Positions 7,569 to 15,820 of a DNA stretch of 64,000 nt are shown here, piece after piece. A model generated the notes under the pieces. It was not told where the DNA came from. It saw only the letters and a list, made by a program, of their open reading frames with translations, and searched no databases. Each line of letters begins with the position of its first letter. Position 1 is the first letter of the stretch. A program made the translations under genes and the position numbers. Source of the stretch: Candidatus Anammoxibacter sp. (GTDB taxonomy: Bacteria; Planctomycetota; Brocadiia; Brocadiales; Anammoxibacteraceae); assembly GCA_021777055.1 (NCBI GenBank), contig JAIQZO010000046.1:1-64000 (forward strand). The letters run 5' to 3'.

Positions 7569-7871
7569 ATGAATAAGCGACTACGAAAAAAGAAACGCCT
7601 AGGTGAATTCACAGAATGTGGATGTCAACTTGTCATTTCACTGAACCGAAAGGACAGAGTTGATGAGTTCCTTGATTCATTTATAGAGGAAGCGATTGAA
7701 GCCAATAACTGCTTTTGTGGTGGAAGTGGAAAGGATGACAAACTTGACGTAATAGTAGAACTTGGCCGCATGGTTGATAATCCGGATGGCAAACTGGGTA
7801 GAGTAACAGCATGGTTAGACCAGAGAATGGATGTCGCGGGTTACAAGACTGGCAATATGTTTGATTTATGA
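7569..7871 (+). CDS. YggL family (DUF469) protein, copy 2, C-terminally truncated
   Basis: A near-identical paralogue of the gene at 4649, 100 residues long. The codon TGG in copy 1 (FDLWHGAFS) is TGA here, so the protein ends at MFDL and loses the last six residues, including the conserved tryptophan. An in-frame downstream stop matches the copy 1 stop, so the difference is a single nonsense substitution. Other changes are scattered, such as W to C near residue 18. It is preceded by a long R1 copy and followed by an R1 core and the hicBA leader. Function may be impaired or unaffected; the sequence cannot tell. Confidence 0.7.
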   Translation: MNKRLRKKKRLGEFTECGCQLVISLNRKDRVDEFLDSFIEEAIEANNCFCGGSGKDDKLDVIVELGRMVDNPDGKLGRVTAWLDQRMDVAGYKTGNMFDL

Positions 7872-7898
7872 CACAGTGTTTTTTCTTGATACCTGGGT

Positions 7899-8134
7899 AA
7901 AGCCTAGGGCCGCATCCTAATCATTAACCATTTAGAACCGATAAAAACATTTTAAGTTAATTATCACGCAATTATAGAAAGAAAACACGGACATAAAGTA
8001 GTAAGATAACGACAAGAAAAACTATAGTTATATTTCAAGAGTCAGGGTATAATTAACTTAATTAATTGGTTGAATATTACTTTGATGGTTGGTTACAATG
8101 TTATACAAAAAAATATTTAGAAAGGAAACGCTAA
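7899..8134 (+). promoter_or_regulatory. R1 core plus conserved leader upstream of hicBA
   Basis: AAGCCTAGGGCCGCATCC (7901-7918) is the uninterrupted equivalent of the MITE target at 4984-5271. The rest parallels the darTG leader down to GGTTGGTTACAA near 8097. TATAAT lies at 8048-8053, and AAAGGA at about 8120-8125 is the ribosome binding site for the GTG at 8135. Confidence 0.55.
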
Positions 8135-8350
8135 GTGCAATCAATAACAATAAACATTAATAATAATAAATTAGCAGATAAAGTTACCTGGCTTCTGGAA
8201 CATTTCAAAGACGATGGTTTAGAGATTGCATCAAAAGAAGATATGGATGACTTGAAATTATTAAAAGCTACAAGGGGGGAAGATTCTATCCCTGCTGTGA
8301 ATATTAAATGTCAATACGCAAACGAAATCCCAAAGGCACAAAATGAGTAG
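8135..8350 (+). CDS. Small antitoxin-like protein
   Basis: A 71-residue acidic protein with a GTG start and an upstream AAAGGA site. The start ITININNNKLADKVTWLLEHF followed by EDMDDLKLLKATRGEDSIP resembles small antitoxins that usually precede a RelE/ParE-type toxin. I cannot assign a named family. No cognate toxin follows; instead a HicB/HicA pair begins 40 bp downstream. It may be an orphan antitoxin or a third component of this operon. Confidence 0.55.
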   Translation: MQSITININNNKLADKVTWLLEHFKDDGLEIASKEDMDDLKLLKATRGEDSIPAVNIKCQYANEIPKAQNE

Positions 8351-8389
8351 TAGTCAAGATTGGTGATAAATAACGAAACGGAGAATAAA

Positions 8390-8593
8390 ATGAAGATCAA
8401 AGTTTGCCTTGAAACTAGCGATGAAGGGGGATATACAATATTTGCTCCTTCATTGCCTGGCTGTATATCTGAAGGAAGCACTAAAGAGGAAGCTATAAAA
8501 AATATTAGAGAAGCTATTGAACTTTATTTGGAACCAATAGAAGATGATCTCTTAGCTGGCTCTAACGTTGAAGAATTAGAATTGGCAATATGA
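8390..8593 (+). CDS. hicB: HicB family antitoxin
   Basis: A 67-residue protein starting at ATG 8390 with GGAG seven bases upstream. It shows the HicB fold signature: MKIKVCLE, then GGYTIFAPSLPGCISEGSTKEEAI, then NIREAIELYLE. That is the partial RNase-H-like domain that neutralises HicA. No C-terminal DNA-binding domain is present, so autoregulation would need another factor, perhaps the protein at 8135. Its stop overlaps the hicA start by four bases (ATGA), indicating translational coupling. Here hicB precedes hicA, the less common order. Confidence 0.88.
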   Translation: MKIKVCLETSDEGGYTIFAPSLPGCISEGSTKEEAIKNIREAIELYLEPIEDDLLAGSNVEELELAI

Positions 8594-8817
8594 GCAAAAT
8601 CCCCAGTTTAAATTACGATAAGGTAATCAAAGCGTTGCAGCGAGATGGATGGGTTGTCGTTAGACAACGCGGTTCACATATCAGATTACAAAAGCACATT
8701 ATAAATGAAGTTCTGAAAATAATAGTACCTGCGCACAAGCCAATTAAACGATCAACTCTATCTCATATACTGAAACAGAGCCGGATATCTCTGGATGAAT
8801 TTCTAAAGAAATTATAA
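8590..8817 (+). CDS. hicA: HicA family mRNA interferase toxin
   Basis: A 75-residue protein with the HicA dsRBD-like pattern: a KVIKALQRDGWVVVRQRGSH core containing the catalytic His in GSHIRLQK, then VPAHKPIKRSTLSHILKQ. HicA cleaves mRNA and is blocked by HicB. Length is normal and the active-site His is present, so it is likely functional. It is the last gene of the operon, and the island changes strand immediately after it. Confidence 0.88.
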   Translation: MSKIPSLNYDKVIKALQRDGWVVVRQRGSHIRLQKHIINEVLKIIVPAHKPIKRSTLSHILKQSRISLDEFLKKL

Positions 8818-8840
8818 TTACGCTAACTAACTTCAATGGT

Positions 8841-9332
8841 TCATTGAGATGATAATAGTAGCGAGCGAGCAATGTCAGTAGAGAAATTGACGAAAGGATC
8901 TCCTGTACCGATTTTCCTAAAATCCCATTTATAAGCTCCTGGTGTCTTGTTAATAACATGAGGTTCAAAGCAGACATATCCCTGATTTATTAATGTTATC
9001 GGAGATTCTTTCTTTTCGGAAAAGAAAAGTTCCCCTGAATTACTCGAACTCCCTTTTCCGGCAATTTTCACTATCATTCCACTGGAGCCATAAACGACGA
9101 TATAGGCAACTTTAGTAATTGACGATTGTGGGTCAACCCCATTATTAACTGTTAAAGATACATCATATATGCCTGGTATAGTATAATCATGCACCGGATT
9201 TTGCGCTGATGACCCAGTCATATCTTCAAAACCCCATAACCACGAATTAGCAGGGGTATCTCCTAAGGATTGGTCTGTAAATTGTACATATAAAGTTGAA
9301 AATTTTATATTCAGTGCGGCTAGTAATCCCAA
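8841..9332 (-). pseudogene. Fragment of PKD-domain surface protein
   Basis: A 163-residue frame containing one PKD domain: VQFTDQS.GDTPANSWLWGFED, then NPVHDYTIPGIYDVSLTVNN. A C-terminal domain ending in YKWDFRKIGTGDPFVNF is unrecognised. PKD domains occur in large secreted proteins, but this frame has no signal peptide. Its 5' end lies about 80 bp from an R1 repeat broken by the IS1182 element, so I infer it is the 3' part of a larger gene cut by repeat-mediated rearrangement. Confidence 0.55.
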
Positions 9333-9410
9333 ATTCTCGTCACAAAAACCGTCACCTTCTCGCCTTCTAGTAAAGGCGCTACTAACTTTAATCTTTTATG
9401 TCAAAATTTG

Positions 9411-9424
9411 GGGTCAGACCTTGA
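9411..9424 (+). repeat. R1 repeat, left part, interrupted by IS
   Basis: GGGTCAGACCTTGA immediately abuts the left end of the IS. The right part resumes at 11297 with TTGAAAACAGAATAAGCC, so joining the two restores the usual R1 sequence. Confidence 0.85.
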
Positions 9425-11296
9425 CAGGCTGTCCGAGAATGTCAGATGGAGAAATCACACCCCAGTCAGTCAAATTAATAGAAGGCCCAGATAATTAATG
9501 ATATAATTACCTTTAATGAATTCCCAGAAAAGAACTAAATATAAGCAATTTATACTAGTTCCAAAATCATATTTAATTCCATCAGAAGAAGCAAGTAAGC
9601 GCCCAACGGATAGGCTAGAAATATGTAGTAATGATAAAAGGAGAATTAACCAAATGTCCAAATTTAAAGCACTACATGAATTTCAAAAGCCCCTGCAATG
9701 TTTAACGCCAGAATCATTTCTAGATTATGTAAATGGAGTAATACCGCAAGATCATTTATGCCGATTGGTCAAAGAGATAGTATGGACATTAGATACAGTA
9801 TCAGTAGAAGAGAAATATTCATTTTTAGGCCAAAGGACATATCATCCCAAACTATTATTAAGTTTACTGTTTTATGGTTACGCAACGGGAACACGTAGTA
9901 GCCGTAAGCTAGAAGAGAAGTGTCTAAGCGATCATAATTACATATTCTTAATGCGATGTTATAAGCCAGATCATAGAACAATAAGTGATTTTCGCAAAAA
10001 TAGTCTAAAAGAGATAGAAAGCTGTTTTGTAGAAATAGTACGAATATTTCAGAAACTAGGATTTACAAATGTAGGAAAGATATATATAGATGGAACAAAG
10101 ATAAAAGGTAGTGCCTCAGCAAAACGCACAAAGGATAGGGAGGGATTTTCTAACTGGTTAACAAAAATAGAGGAAGAGATATCAGGCCTATTAGAGGAGG
10201 CAGAAGCGATAGACGATGAGGAGGACAAGAGATGCAAATCAGTAGAGTCAGAAGAGTTGTTAAAGAAGAAGTTGTCAAAGCGAACCTATTTAAAGTCTAA
10301 GATAAAAGCAGCTCTGGAAGTGATGGAAGAGGAGAATCTAACTAAGTTGAATTTAACAGATCATGATGCGCATCATATGAAAGCGGGAGGGAGCAAAGAT
10401 ATCCGTCCAGGTTACAACTGTCAATCATCAGTGACAGAAGATGGAGTAATAATTGCAGCAGAGGCATCAACAGACCCAAACGATTGTAACCAATTAAAAC
10501 CAATAATAGAAAAGAGCAGATCAAACACCCAGGAGGCAGTAAAAGAAGCAACTGCAGATAGTGGTTACGGTAATTACACCAATTATGAATATTTAGAAGA
10601 GGAAAATATAGAGGGATATGTGCCAGATAGATTCTTCCATCAATACAAAACAGGGGAATACGAAAAAGAAAAGAATCGTTATCACTATACGAACTTCAAA
10701 TATGATTCATCAACAGAGAGCTATATATGCCCAGAAGGCAAGAGACTAGAATACTGGAAAACGCGTAAGAACAAGAGCAAAACGAGGCAATGGAATCATA
10801 AGGTTTATAAAGGAAGAGGTTGTGCAAGTTGTACCAAGCGAGCGTTATGCACAAAATCTAAAGAACGAGAATTATTAATTGATATAAGAGAACCCTTGTT
10901 ACAAAAGATGCGCAAAAAGTTAATGACAGAAGAAGGCAAAGCAAAATATTATAAACGACAGTATACAATTGAACCAATATTTGGTCATATAAAATTTAAC
11001 ATTGGCTATAGATCCTTTCTGCTGCGTGGCAAAGAAAAAGTAAATGGCGAATTTAAGTTAATGAGTATTGGCTGGAATTTGAAAAAGTTATTACAAATGA
11101 AAGCAAAAGCCGCATAAGGTATAAAATATAAGATATTCTTACCTTATTAATACTACAAACGGCATATAATGTATTAAATTATTTTCAATACCAAGAAGTT
11201 AGGCAACCATGTCAAGATGGGAAGAAAGTCTAGCAAATTGTCCAGTAAATATCCACCAAATCCTTTGTCATTCTATAATCATTCTCGGACAACCTG
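9425..11296 (+). mobile_element. IS1182-type insertion sequence, intact
   Basis: The element is 1,872 bp. The left end (9425-9441) and the inverse of the right end (11280-11296) both read CAGG(C/T)TGTCCGAGAATG, with 16 of 17 bases matching. The 4-bp target duplication TTGA lies at 9421-9424 and 11297-11300. One transposase gene on the + strand fills it. It inserted into an R1 repeat, and perfect ends suggest a recent event. Confidence 0.92.
9654..11117 (+). CDS. IS1182 family transposase
   Basis: A 487-residue transposase. I start at ATG 9654 (MSKFKALHEF) because AAGGAG lies upstream at 9638-9643; the frame is open further upstream. The N-terminal DUF772-type domain includes YHPKLLLSLLFYGYATG and RSSRKLEEKC. 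The catalytic core has IYIDGTKIKGSASAKR (first Asp), then TADSGYGNY (second Asp), and the C-terminal YTIEPIFGHIKFNIGYR.FLLRG (Glu). A cysteine cluster, C-x2-C-x5-C, lies before the third motif. All catalytic residues appear present. Confidence 0.9.
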   Translation: MSKFKALHEFQKPLQCLTPESFLDYVNGVIPQDHLCRLVKEIVWTLDTVSVEEKYSFLGQRTYHPKLLLSLLFYGYATGTRSSRKLEEKCLSDHNYIFLMRCYKPDHRTISDFRKNSLKEIESCFVEIVRIFQKLGFTNVGKIYIDGTKIKGSASAKRTKDREGFSNWLTKIEEEISGLLEEAEAIDDEEDKRCKSVESEELLKKKLSKRTYLKSKIKAALEVMEEENLTKLNLTDHDAHHMKAGGSKDIRPGYNCQSSVTEDGVIIAAEASTDPNDCNQLKPIIEKSRSNTQEAVKEATADSGYGNYTNYEYLEEENIEGYVPDRFFHQYKTGEYEKEKNRYHYTNFKYDSSTESYICPEGKRLEYWKTRKNKSKTRQWNHKVYKGRGCASCTKRALCTKSKERELLIDIREPLLQKMRKKLMTEEGKAKYYKRQYTIEPIFGHIKFNIGYRSFLLRGKEKVNGEFKLMSIGWNLKKLLQMKAKAA

Positions 11297-11330
11297 TTGA
11301 AAACAGAATAAGCCTATGGCCGTATTGAGA
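11297..11330 (+). repeat. R1 repeat, right part after IS
   Basis: TTGAAAACAGAATAAGCCTA continues the R1 copy broken at 9424. It ends GGCCGTATTGAG, after which similarity to R1 fades. Confidence 0.8.
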
Positions 11331-11431
11331 ATTGAGATAGGTAGAGTCTTACATCGAAAAGACCGCTACAAATAAAGGTAATTCCGTCAAATTGCTGCGT
11401 AAGTAAGTATGTACAGAAAACTTAAAGCTTC

Positions 11432-11700
11432 TTAACTATGACGAACGGCTTCTCCGTGTCGTTTGCATTGCATGTACCCCCCCGAGGCCCAAACTTCAAG
11501 ATTTATATCATATTTAACTGTAGCTGGATTATCTACTATATCAGCAATTAATTCCTCAGTAAATATATCCGGAGCGGCGGAAGGATGTTTCGGTTACTTT
11601 TGCGGCTGGCCCAAAGAGGATTGGCCTACCTCGATCACCATTAATAAACCCCATAGTACCACGAGCGACAATACCTGCGTTTCGTCTTTGTTCCTAAGCT
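11432..11700 (-). pseudogene. Decayed coding remnant, unidentified
   Basis: On the minus strand a 57-codon stretch ending at 11432 reads like protein (PDIFTEELIADIVDNPATVK, then INLEVWASGG). A different frame just upstream gives GFINGDRGRPILFGPAAKV. Together they suggest a frameshifted gene remnant. I cannot identify the family, and it could be chance. The rest of 11,331-12,108 shows no supported feature. Confidence 0.3.
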
Positions 11701-12108
11701 GATAAACGGATAGGCCTTGACCTTCCTTCGTTTCAGACACAATAGTAAACTTTTCTGCAAAATCATTGTAACTTACATTCTCCGCTAAGAAATTTTATAA
11801 GATCATTCATATTTGTATTTATATCATTAAAACTGATACATCAATAAACTCTGTGTTTATATTAGAAGAAAATTGAAGCTGTTTTATGCCTCAACCTCCG
11901 CCACAAACACCAGTAACATCTATAGAATATTAATATTTATGTTTAGCTAGCATTAAAATCACAATCTTGGCTCAATACTTTATTATCACATTTACCACTA
12001 AAGATCAACTGTAAGCCCCCCCTATTAATATTCCCTTTGCAACAAATTCTAGACATCTTATAATATGTGCAACGTTAATGATCTCAGTTTTATATAGAAA
12101 CCCCTGTA

Positions 12109-12293
12109 ATTTTTATGGAATACAGGACACAGGAGTCAAAAGCCAGAATAATAGAAAACATGATTCCGGAAGTGAATACAAATTTACAATTAATAACTCT
12201 ATTGCAAAACAAGAACAAATCTATGCTTTATTCTGCATTCTGACTCCTGACTCCAGTATTTTGTATTTTGGTTGAGGCTTTGCCGTACTATGT
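12109..12293 (+). repeat. R2 palindromic dispersed element, copy 1
   Basis: Outer arms are complementary: GGAATACAGGACACAGGAGTC near 12118 pairs with CTGACTCCTGACTCCAGTATT near 12240. The middle ATTTACAATTAATAACTC is shared by all copies, and the right end GGTTGAGGCTTTGCCG corresponds to the hairpin GCGGC-TTT-GCCGC of other copies. A partial left end is repeated at about 12296-12380. Other copies: 14660, 19420, 25398, 28172 and 56066. Confidence 0.8.
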
Positions 12294-12413
12294 TATAGTA
12301 TTATCTTATTAAAACTTCTTTTTCTTAAAGATTTTGTAGTTTTTATGTAATTAAGAATCCAGGAGTTAAAAGCTAGAAAATTAGACGCATTCAATAGGTG
12401 TTTAAATACTGAG

Positions 12414-12462
12414 TAAAGTAAAGTAAAGTAAAGGAAAGGAAAGGAAAGGAAAGCAAAGGAAA
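12414..12462 (+). repeat. Pentanucleotide tract at ankyrin gene RBS
   Basis: About four AAAGT units are followed by about five AAAGG units, ending 8 bp before the ATG at 12469. The AAAGG units form or space the ribosome binding site, so copy number could affect translation. Confidence 0.75.
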
Positions 12463-12468
12463 ATAATA

Positions 12469-14100
12469 ATGTCATTAAAAAACAAAAAGCTCCGCTCTTT
12501 TTGGGTAGTTCTGTTCGTATCAATTGTAATAGCAGTATTTGTAGATAATGGTTTGTTTGCACAAGGAGAATCTTCCAGTTCAGAGGCAACATCGAAGCTT
12601 AAGATTCTATCAGGGTCAACGGAGGCAGATGAGATTACCGAAATAAGAAGACTTATAGAAGCGGGTGCTAATGTTAATATTATTAATATATGGGGAGAAA
12701 CTCCCCTTTGGAGAGCTTCGGAAAAAGGCCAGGCCGAGGTTGTTAAGATGCTGCTGGAGGCTAATGCGCATGTGAATGCTGGTGTGAATAAAGCCGATCG
12801 TAAAGGAATTACGCCATTATGGATAGCATCGGAAAAAGGCCACATAGAAGTTGTAAAGATGCTGCTGGAGGCCAATGCAGATGTAAATGATGCCTACACG
12901 ACAACAGACGGTATAACCCCACTATTTATAGCGTCGAAATTTGGGCAAGTGGAAGTTGTAAAGATCCTACTAGAAGCTGGAGCTGATGTGAATAAAGCCG
13001 ACATAGTGAACGGCTATACTCCACTCTCGATCGCGTTGGAAAAAGGTCACACCGATATTGGTAAGCTGCTGCTGCAAGCCGGTGCGGATGTGAATAAAGC
13101 TGATCATAAAGGAATTACTCCATTATGGCATGCATCATGGGATGTACAACCCGAAGTCGTTAAGCTGCTGCTGGAAGCCGGGGCTGATGTGAATCTGGCT
13201 GAAGCTACAAAAGGAATTACTCCGCTATGGATGGCGTCGGAGATTGGGCAATCCGACATCGTCGAGCTGCTACTGGAAGCCGGGGCTGATGTGAATATAT
13301 CGGAAACTACAAAAGGTATTACACCGTTATGGATAGCAACGCAAAATGGGCAAGCCGAAGTAGTTAATCTGCTGCTGAAAGCCAAAGCTGATGTGAATCA
13401 AGCTAGAACAAAAGACGGAATTACACCGCTTTATATAGCATCGCAAGAAGGCCATACGCAAATCATCAAACTTCTATTAGAAGCAAGTGCAGATGTAAAT
13501 ATGGCCGAAACAACAGACGGCGTTACTCCGCTATGGATAGCGACTCAAAATGGTCAAACCGACGTTGTTAAGTTACTATTGGACGCCAACGCCAACGTGA
13601 ATCAGGCGGAAACAACATACGGTCGTACTCCGCTATACAAAGCGTCGCAAAATGGTAACACCGAAGTCGTTAAGCTGCTCCTGGAAGCCAGTGCTGATGT
13701 AAACCAGGCCAAAGATAAAGGAGTTACTCCGTTATGGATAGCGACACAAAATGGCCAAACCGAGGTCGTTAAGTTACTATTGGACGCTAAAGCCGATGTG
13801 AATCAGGACAGAACAAAAGACGGAAGTACTCCGCTATTAATAGCGGCGCTGAATGACCAAACCGAAATTGTTAAGTTACTATTGGCAGCCAAGGCTGATG
13901 TGAATAAAGCCGATAAAGACGGCGAGACTCCACTATTCATCGCATCGTGGAAAGGTCATACCGAAGTCGTAAAACTACTCCTGGAAGCCAATGCGGATTT
14001 TAGTATAGCTGATAAAAACGGCGCTACTCCGCTAGACATAGCGTCGCAAGAGGGCCAAGCCGAAGTTGTCAAGCTGTTACAGGAAGCAAAGCAGATGTAA
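12469..14100 (+). CDS. Secreted ankyrin-repeat protein, frameshifted 3' end
   Basis: A 543-residue protein with an N-terminal signal peptide (hydrophobic FWVVLFVSIVIAVFV, probable cleavage after LFA). It is followed by a partial N-terminal repeat and 14 ankyrin repeats of about 33 residues, each with the G-x-TPL-x-IA core and a VVKLLL(E)A(G/N)ADVN end. Ankyrin repeats bind partner proteins; a periplasmic or secreted role is inferred, the partner unknown. Near 14085-14090 the sequence gaagcaaagcag seems to lack one base. In the next frame it would read ADVNKADKGDETPL before a stop, so the current end EAKQM is a frameshift product. A MITE with a target duplication begins immediately after. The repeats are alike and prone to recombination. 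Confidence 0.85.
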   Translation: MSLKNKKLRSFWVVLFVSIVIAVFVDNGLFAQGESSSSEATSKLKILSGSTEADEITEIRRLIEAGANVNIINIWGETPLWRASEKGQAEVVKMLLEANAHVNAGVNKADRKGITPLWIASEKGHIEVVKMLLEANADVNDAYTTTDGITPLFIASKFGQVEVVKILLEAGADVNKADIVNGYTPLSIALEKGHTDIGKLLLQAGADVNKADHKGITPLWHASWDVQPEVVKLLLEAGADVNLAEATKGITPLWMASEIGQSDIVELLLEAGADVNISETTKGITPLWIATQNGQAEVVNLLLKAKADVNQARTKDGITPLYIASQEGHTQIIKLLLEASADVNMAETTDGVTPLWIATQNGQTDVVKLLLDANANVNQAETTYGRTPLYKASQNGNTEVVKLLLEASADVNQAKDKGVTPLWIATQNGQTEVVKLLLDAKADVNQDRTKDGSTPLLIAALNDQTEIVKLLLAAKADVNKADKDGETPLFIASWKGHTEVVKLLLEANADFSIADKNGATPLDIASQEGQAEVVKLLQEAKQM

Positions 14101-14137
14101 ATAAAGCTGACAAAGGCGATGAAACTCCACTATAAGT

Positions 14138-14312
14138 GAGCATTGTCCGACATGAAGTGCCTAAAGTGCCTAAAGTGCCTAAAATTATAGAAATTTATTA
14201 TTAATAAAAAACAAGGCTATAAACTTTAGGTGCTTTTTTGCATCATGATGTTGCAAAATGTTCATAAATATGGAACATTATCGAACTGCAAAAGGCTAAC
14301 CGTACAATGCTG
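14138..14312. mobile_element. R3 MITE, copy a, with 9-bp target duplication
   Basis: A 175-bp non-coding element with short inverted ends (GAGCATTGTCCG at the left, CGTACAATGCTG at the right). It is flanked by the direct repeat ACTATAAGT at 14129-14137 and 14313-14321. It contains a three-unit tandem repeat GTGCCTAAA and a conserved AATTTATTATTAATAAAAAA segment shared with copy b near 22507. Confidence 0.85.
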
Positions 14313-14321
14313 ACTATAAGT

Positions 14322-14841
14322 ACCTATATTTAGCTTAGGCACTTATAGTAATTCTAATATTCATCTTTAAGCTATCTCTATATAGTATTATCCTGTAAAA
14401 ATCTCTTTTTTAGAAAGAAATCTCTAACAGTTTTGGTTAAGTTGATCGGAGTGCAAAATTTATTTTGCTAGAGATTCAATTGTACAAATGGAAGATGCTA
14501 GATTCAAATTAACAATTTCAACCAGATGTGATTCAATCATCTTATAATGATTTGGAGAGACATGTAATGCAGGTAATGATTAATCTTGGTAGAAAACCTA
14601 TTATTAAGATTGTATTACTATCTGATTTTAGCAAGATAAATCTTGCACTCCGTATATTTCTACAATTTGATGCTTTATTCTGAATTCTGTCTCCTGTATT
14701 CTGTATTCGCAATTTTGTTGCGGCTTTGCCGCTTTATGTTATTCACTAACTTATTTTACGACAAATCTTTAATACCCGTAATCAGATAATCAATTACTGA
14801 AATAATTTCACTTATAAAATGATAAATAGGAACAGGTCGAC
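14322..14841. repeat. Gap with partial R2 element
   Basis: No gene seen. An R2 right half (about 14660-14747) includes TTCTGTCTCCTGTATTCTG and the hairpin TTGCGGCTTTGCCGC. The sequence GAACAGGTCGAC just before 14842 holds a weak AGG site for the hydrolase gene. Confidence 0.6.
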
Positions 14842-15657
14842 ATGAATACATTTACCTTAGATTCAAAAACTATGCATTATCTGGACAAAGGAGACGGTCC
14901 CCTATTGGTTTTTGGCCACAGTTATCTGTGGGACAGCGAAATGTGGGCACCTCAGGTAGAGGTATTAAGTAAGCAGTACCGTTGTATTGTCCCCGATTTA
15001 TGGGCACATGGTCAGTCAGATGCTGCACCAGCGAAAACGCGTACCCTTAAAGATTATGCCTGCGACGTGATGAGTTTGATGGATTACATTGATATTGACA
15101 CTTTTTCATTAATAGGACTGTCTGCAGGTGGTATGTGGGGAGCAGAACTAACGGCGTTAGCCCCTTCACGTGTGAAGTCTTTAGTGATGATGGATACATT
15201 TGTCGGTCTTGAACCTGAAGTAACCCATAAGAAATATTTCGGTATGCTTGACGCGATTGAAGCCGCTCAGCATATTCCTGCGCCGTTAGTTGATATCATT
15301 ACCCCTATGTTTTTTGCACGTAATGCTGAGCAGGTTAACCCTGAACTAATAGCAGGATTCAGATCCAGGCTGACGTCTTTTAAAGGACAACAAGCGATTG
15401 AAATCACAAAAATTGGTCGCATGATCTTTGGTCGTCGTGATGCATTTGATGAGTTAGAAAGTTTCACTTTGCCAACACTGATAATGGTTGGCGATCAAGA
15501 TATGCCACGTCCACAGCAGGAAGCACAATTGATGCAAAGTGCAGTTAAAGGCAGTGAATTGGTGATTGTGCCGGATGCTGGCCATATTAGTAACTTGGAG
15601 CAACCCGCTTTTGTTTCTGAAAAACTGCTTTGCTTCCTTGAGAAGGTTCACGCTTAG
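14842..15657 (+). CDS. Alpha/beta-fold hydrolase
   Basis: A 271-residue alpha/beta hydrolase. The nucleophile elbow is GLSAGG (Ser about 95), the acid is in VGDQDMPRP (Asp about 220), and the His is in DAGHISNLEQP. The oxyanion region is VFGHSYLWDSEMW. The substrate cannot be deduced; small esters or C-C-cleaved products are typical. No signal peptide, so probably cytoplasmic. It reads like a gammaproteobacterial protein from memory and sits in a repeat-rich stretch without operon partners, so lateral transfer is plausible but untested. Confidence 0.85.
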   Translation: MNTFTLDSKTMHYLDKGDGPLLVFGHSYLWDSEMWAPQVEVLSKQYRCIVPDLWAHGQSDAAPAKTRTLKDYACDVMSLMDYIDIDTFSLIGLSAGGMWGAELTALAPSRVKSLVMMDTFVGLEPEVTHKKYFGMLDAIEAAQHIPAPLVDIITPMFFARNAEQVNPELIAGFRSRLTSFKGQQAIEITKIGRMIFGRRDAFDELESFTLPTLIMVGDQDMPRPQQEAQLMQSAVKGSELVIVPDAGHISNLEQPAFVSEKLLCFLEKVHA

Positions 15658-15689
15658 CTGGTAAATTCTTCACTGGAAAAAAACGTTAT

Positions 15690-15770
15690 TTTCCGTTGAT
15701 TGTTGATTATAGATTTGAAAGATAAATGCGGTCAACTACTATGTAAGAATCTAAATGTAAGAATCTAAAC
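15690..15770 (+). repeat. R5 dispersed repeat, copy 1
   Basis: TTGATTATAGATTTGAAAG, then GATAAATGCGGTC and TGTAAGAATCTAAA. Related copies: an inverted one at about 18125-18205 and a direct one at about 27335-27400. The word TGTAAGAATCTAAA is doubled here. Confidence 0.6.
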
Positions 15771-15820
15771 AGAAGAAACTCGGCTTATTTTGTGGCAGCT
15801 CCTTACATTGGAACTGCTCT

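Noticed and set aside
816-8134. R1 repeats as integron attC sites
   Set aside because: The array layout fits, but I could not find paired RYYYAAC and GTTRRRY core sites at consistent positions in R1, and there is no integrase in the window.
12414-12462. CRISPR-like array
   Set aside because: The repeat is a 5-bp tandem repeat without spacers. Elsewhere no regular direct repeat with unique spacers was seen.
12402-13385. Minus strand frames within the ankyrin gene
   Set aside because: These are antisense shadows of the regular ankyrin repeats, which keep long frames open on the other strand.
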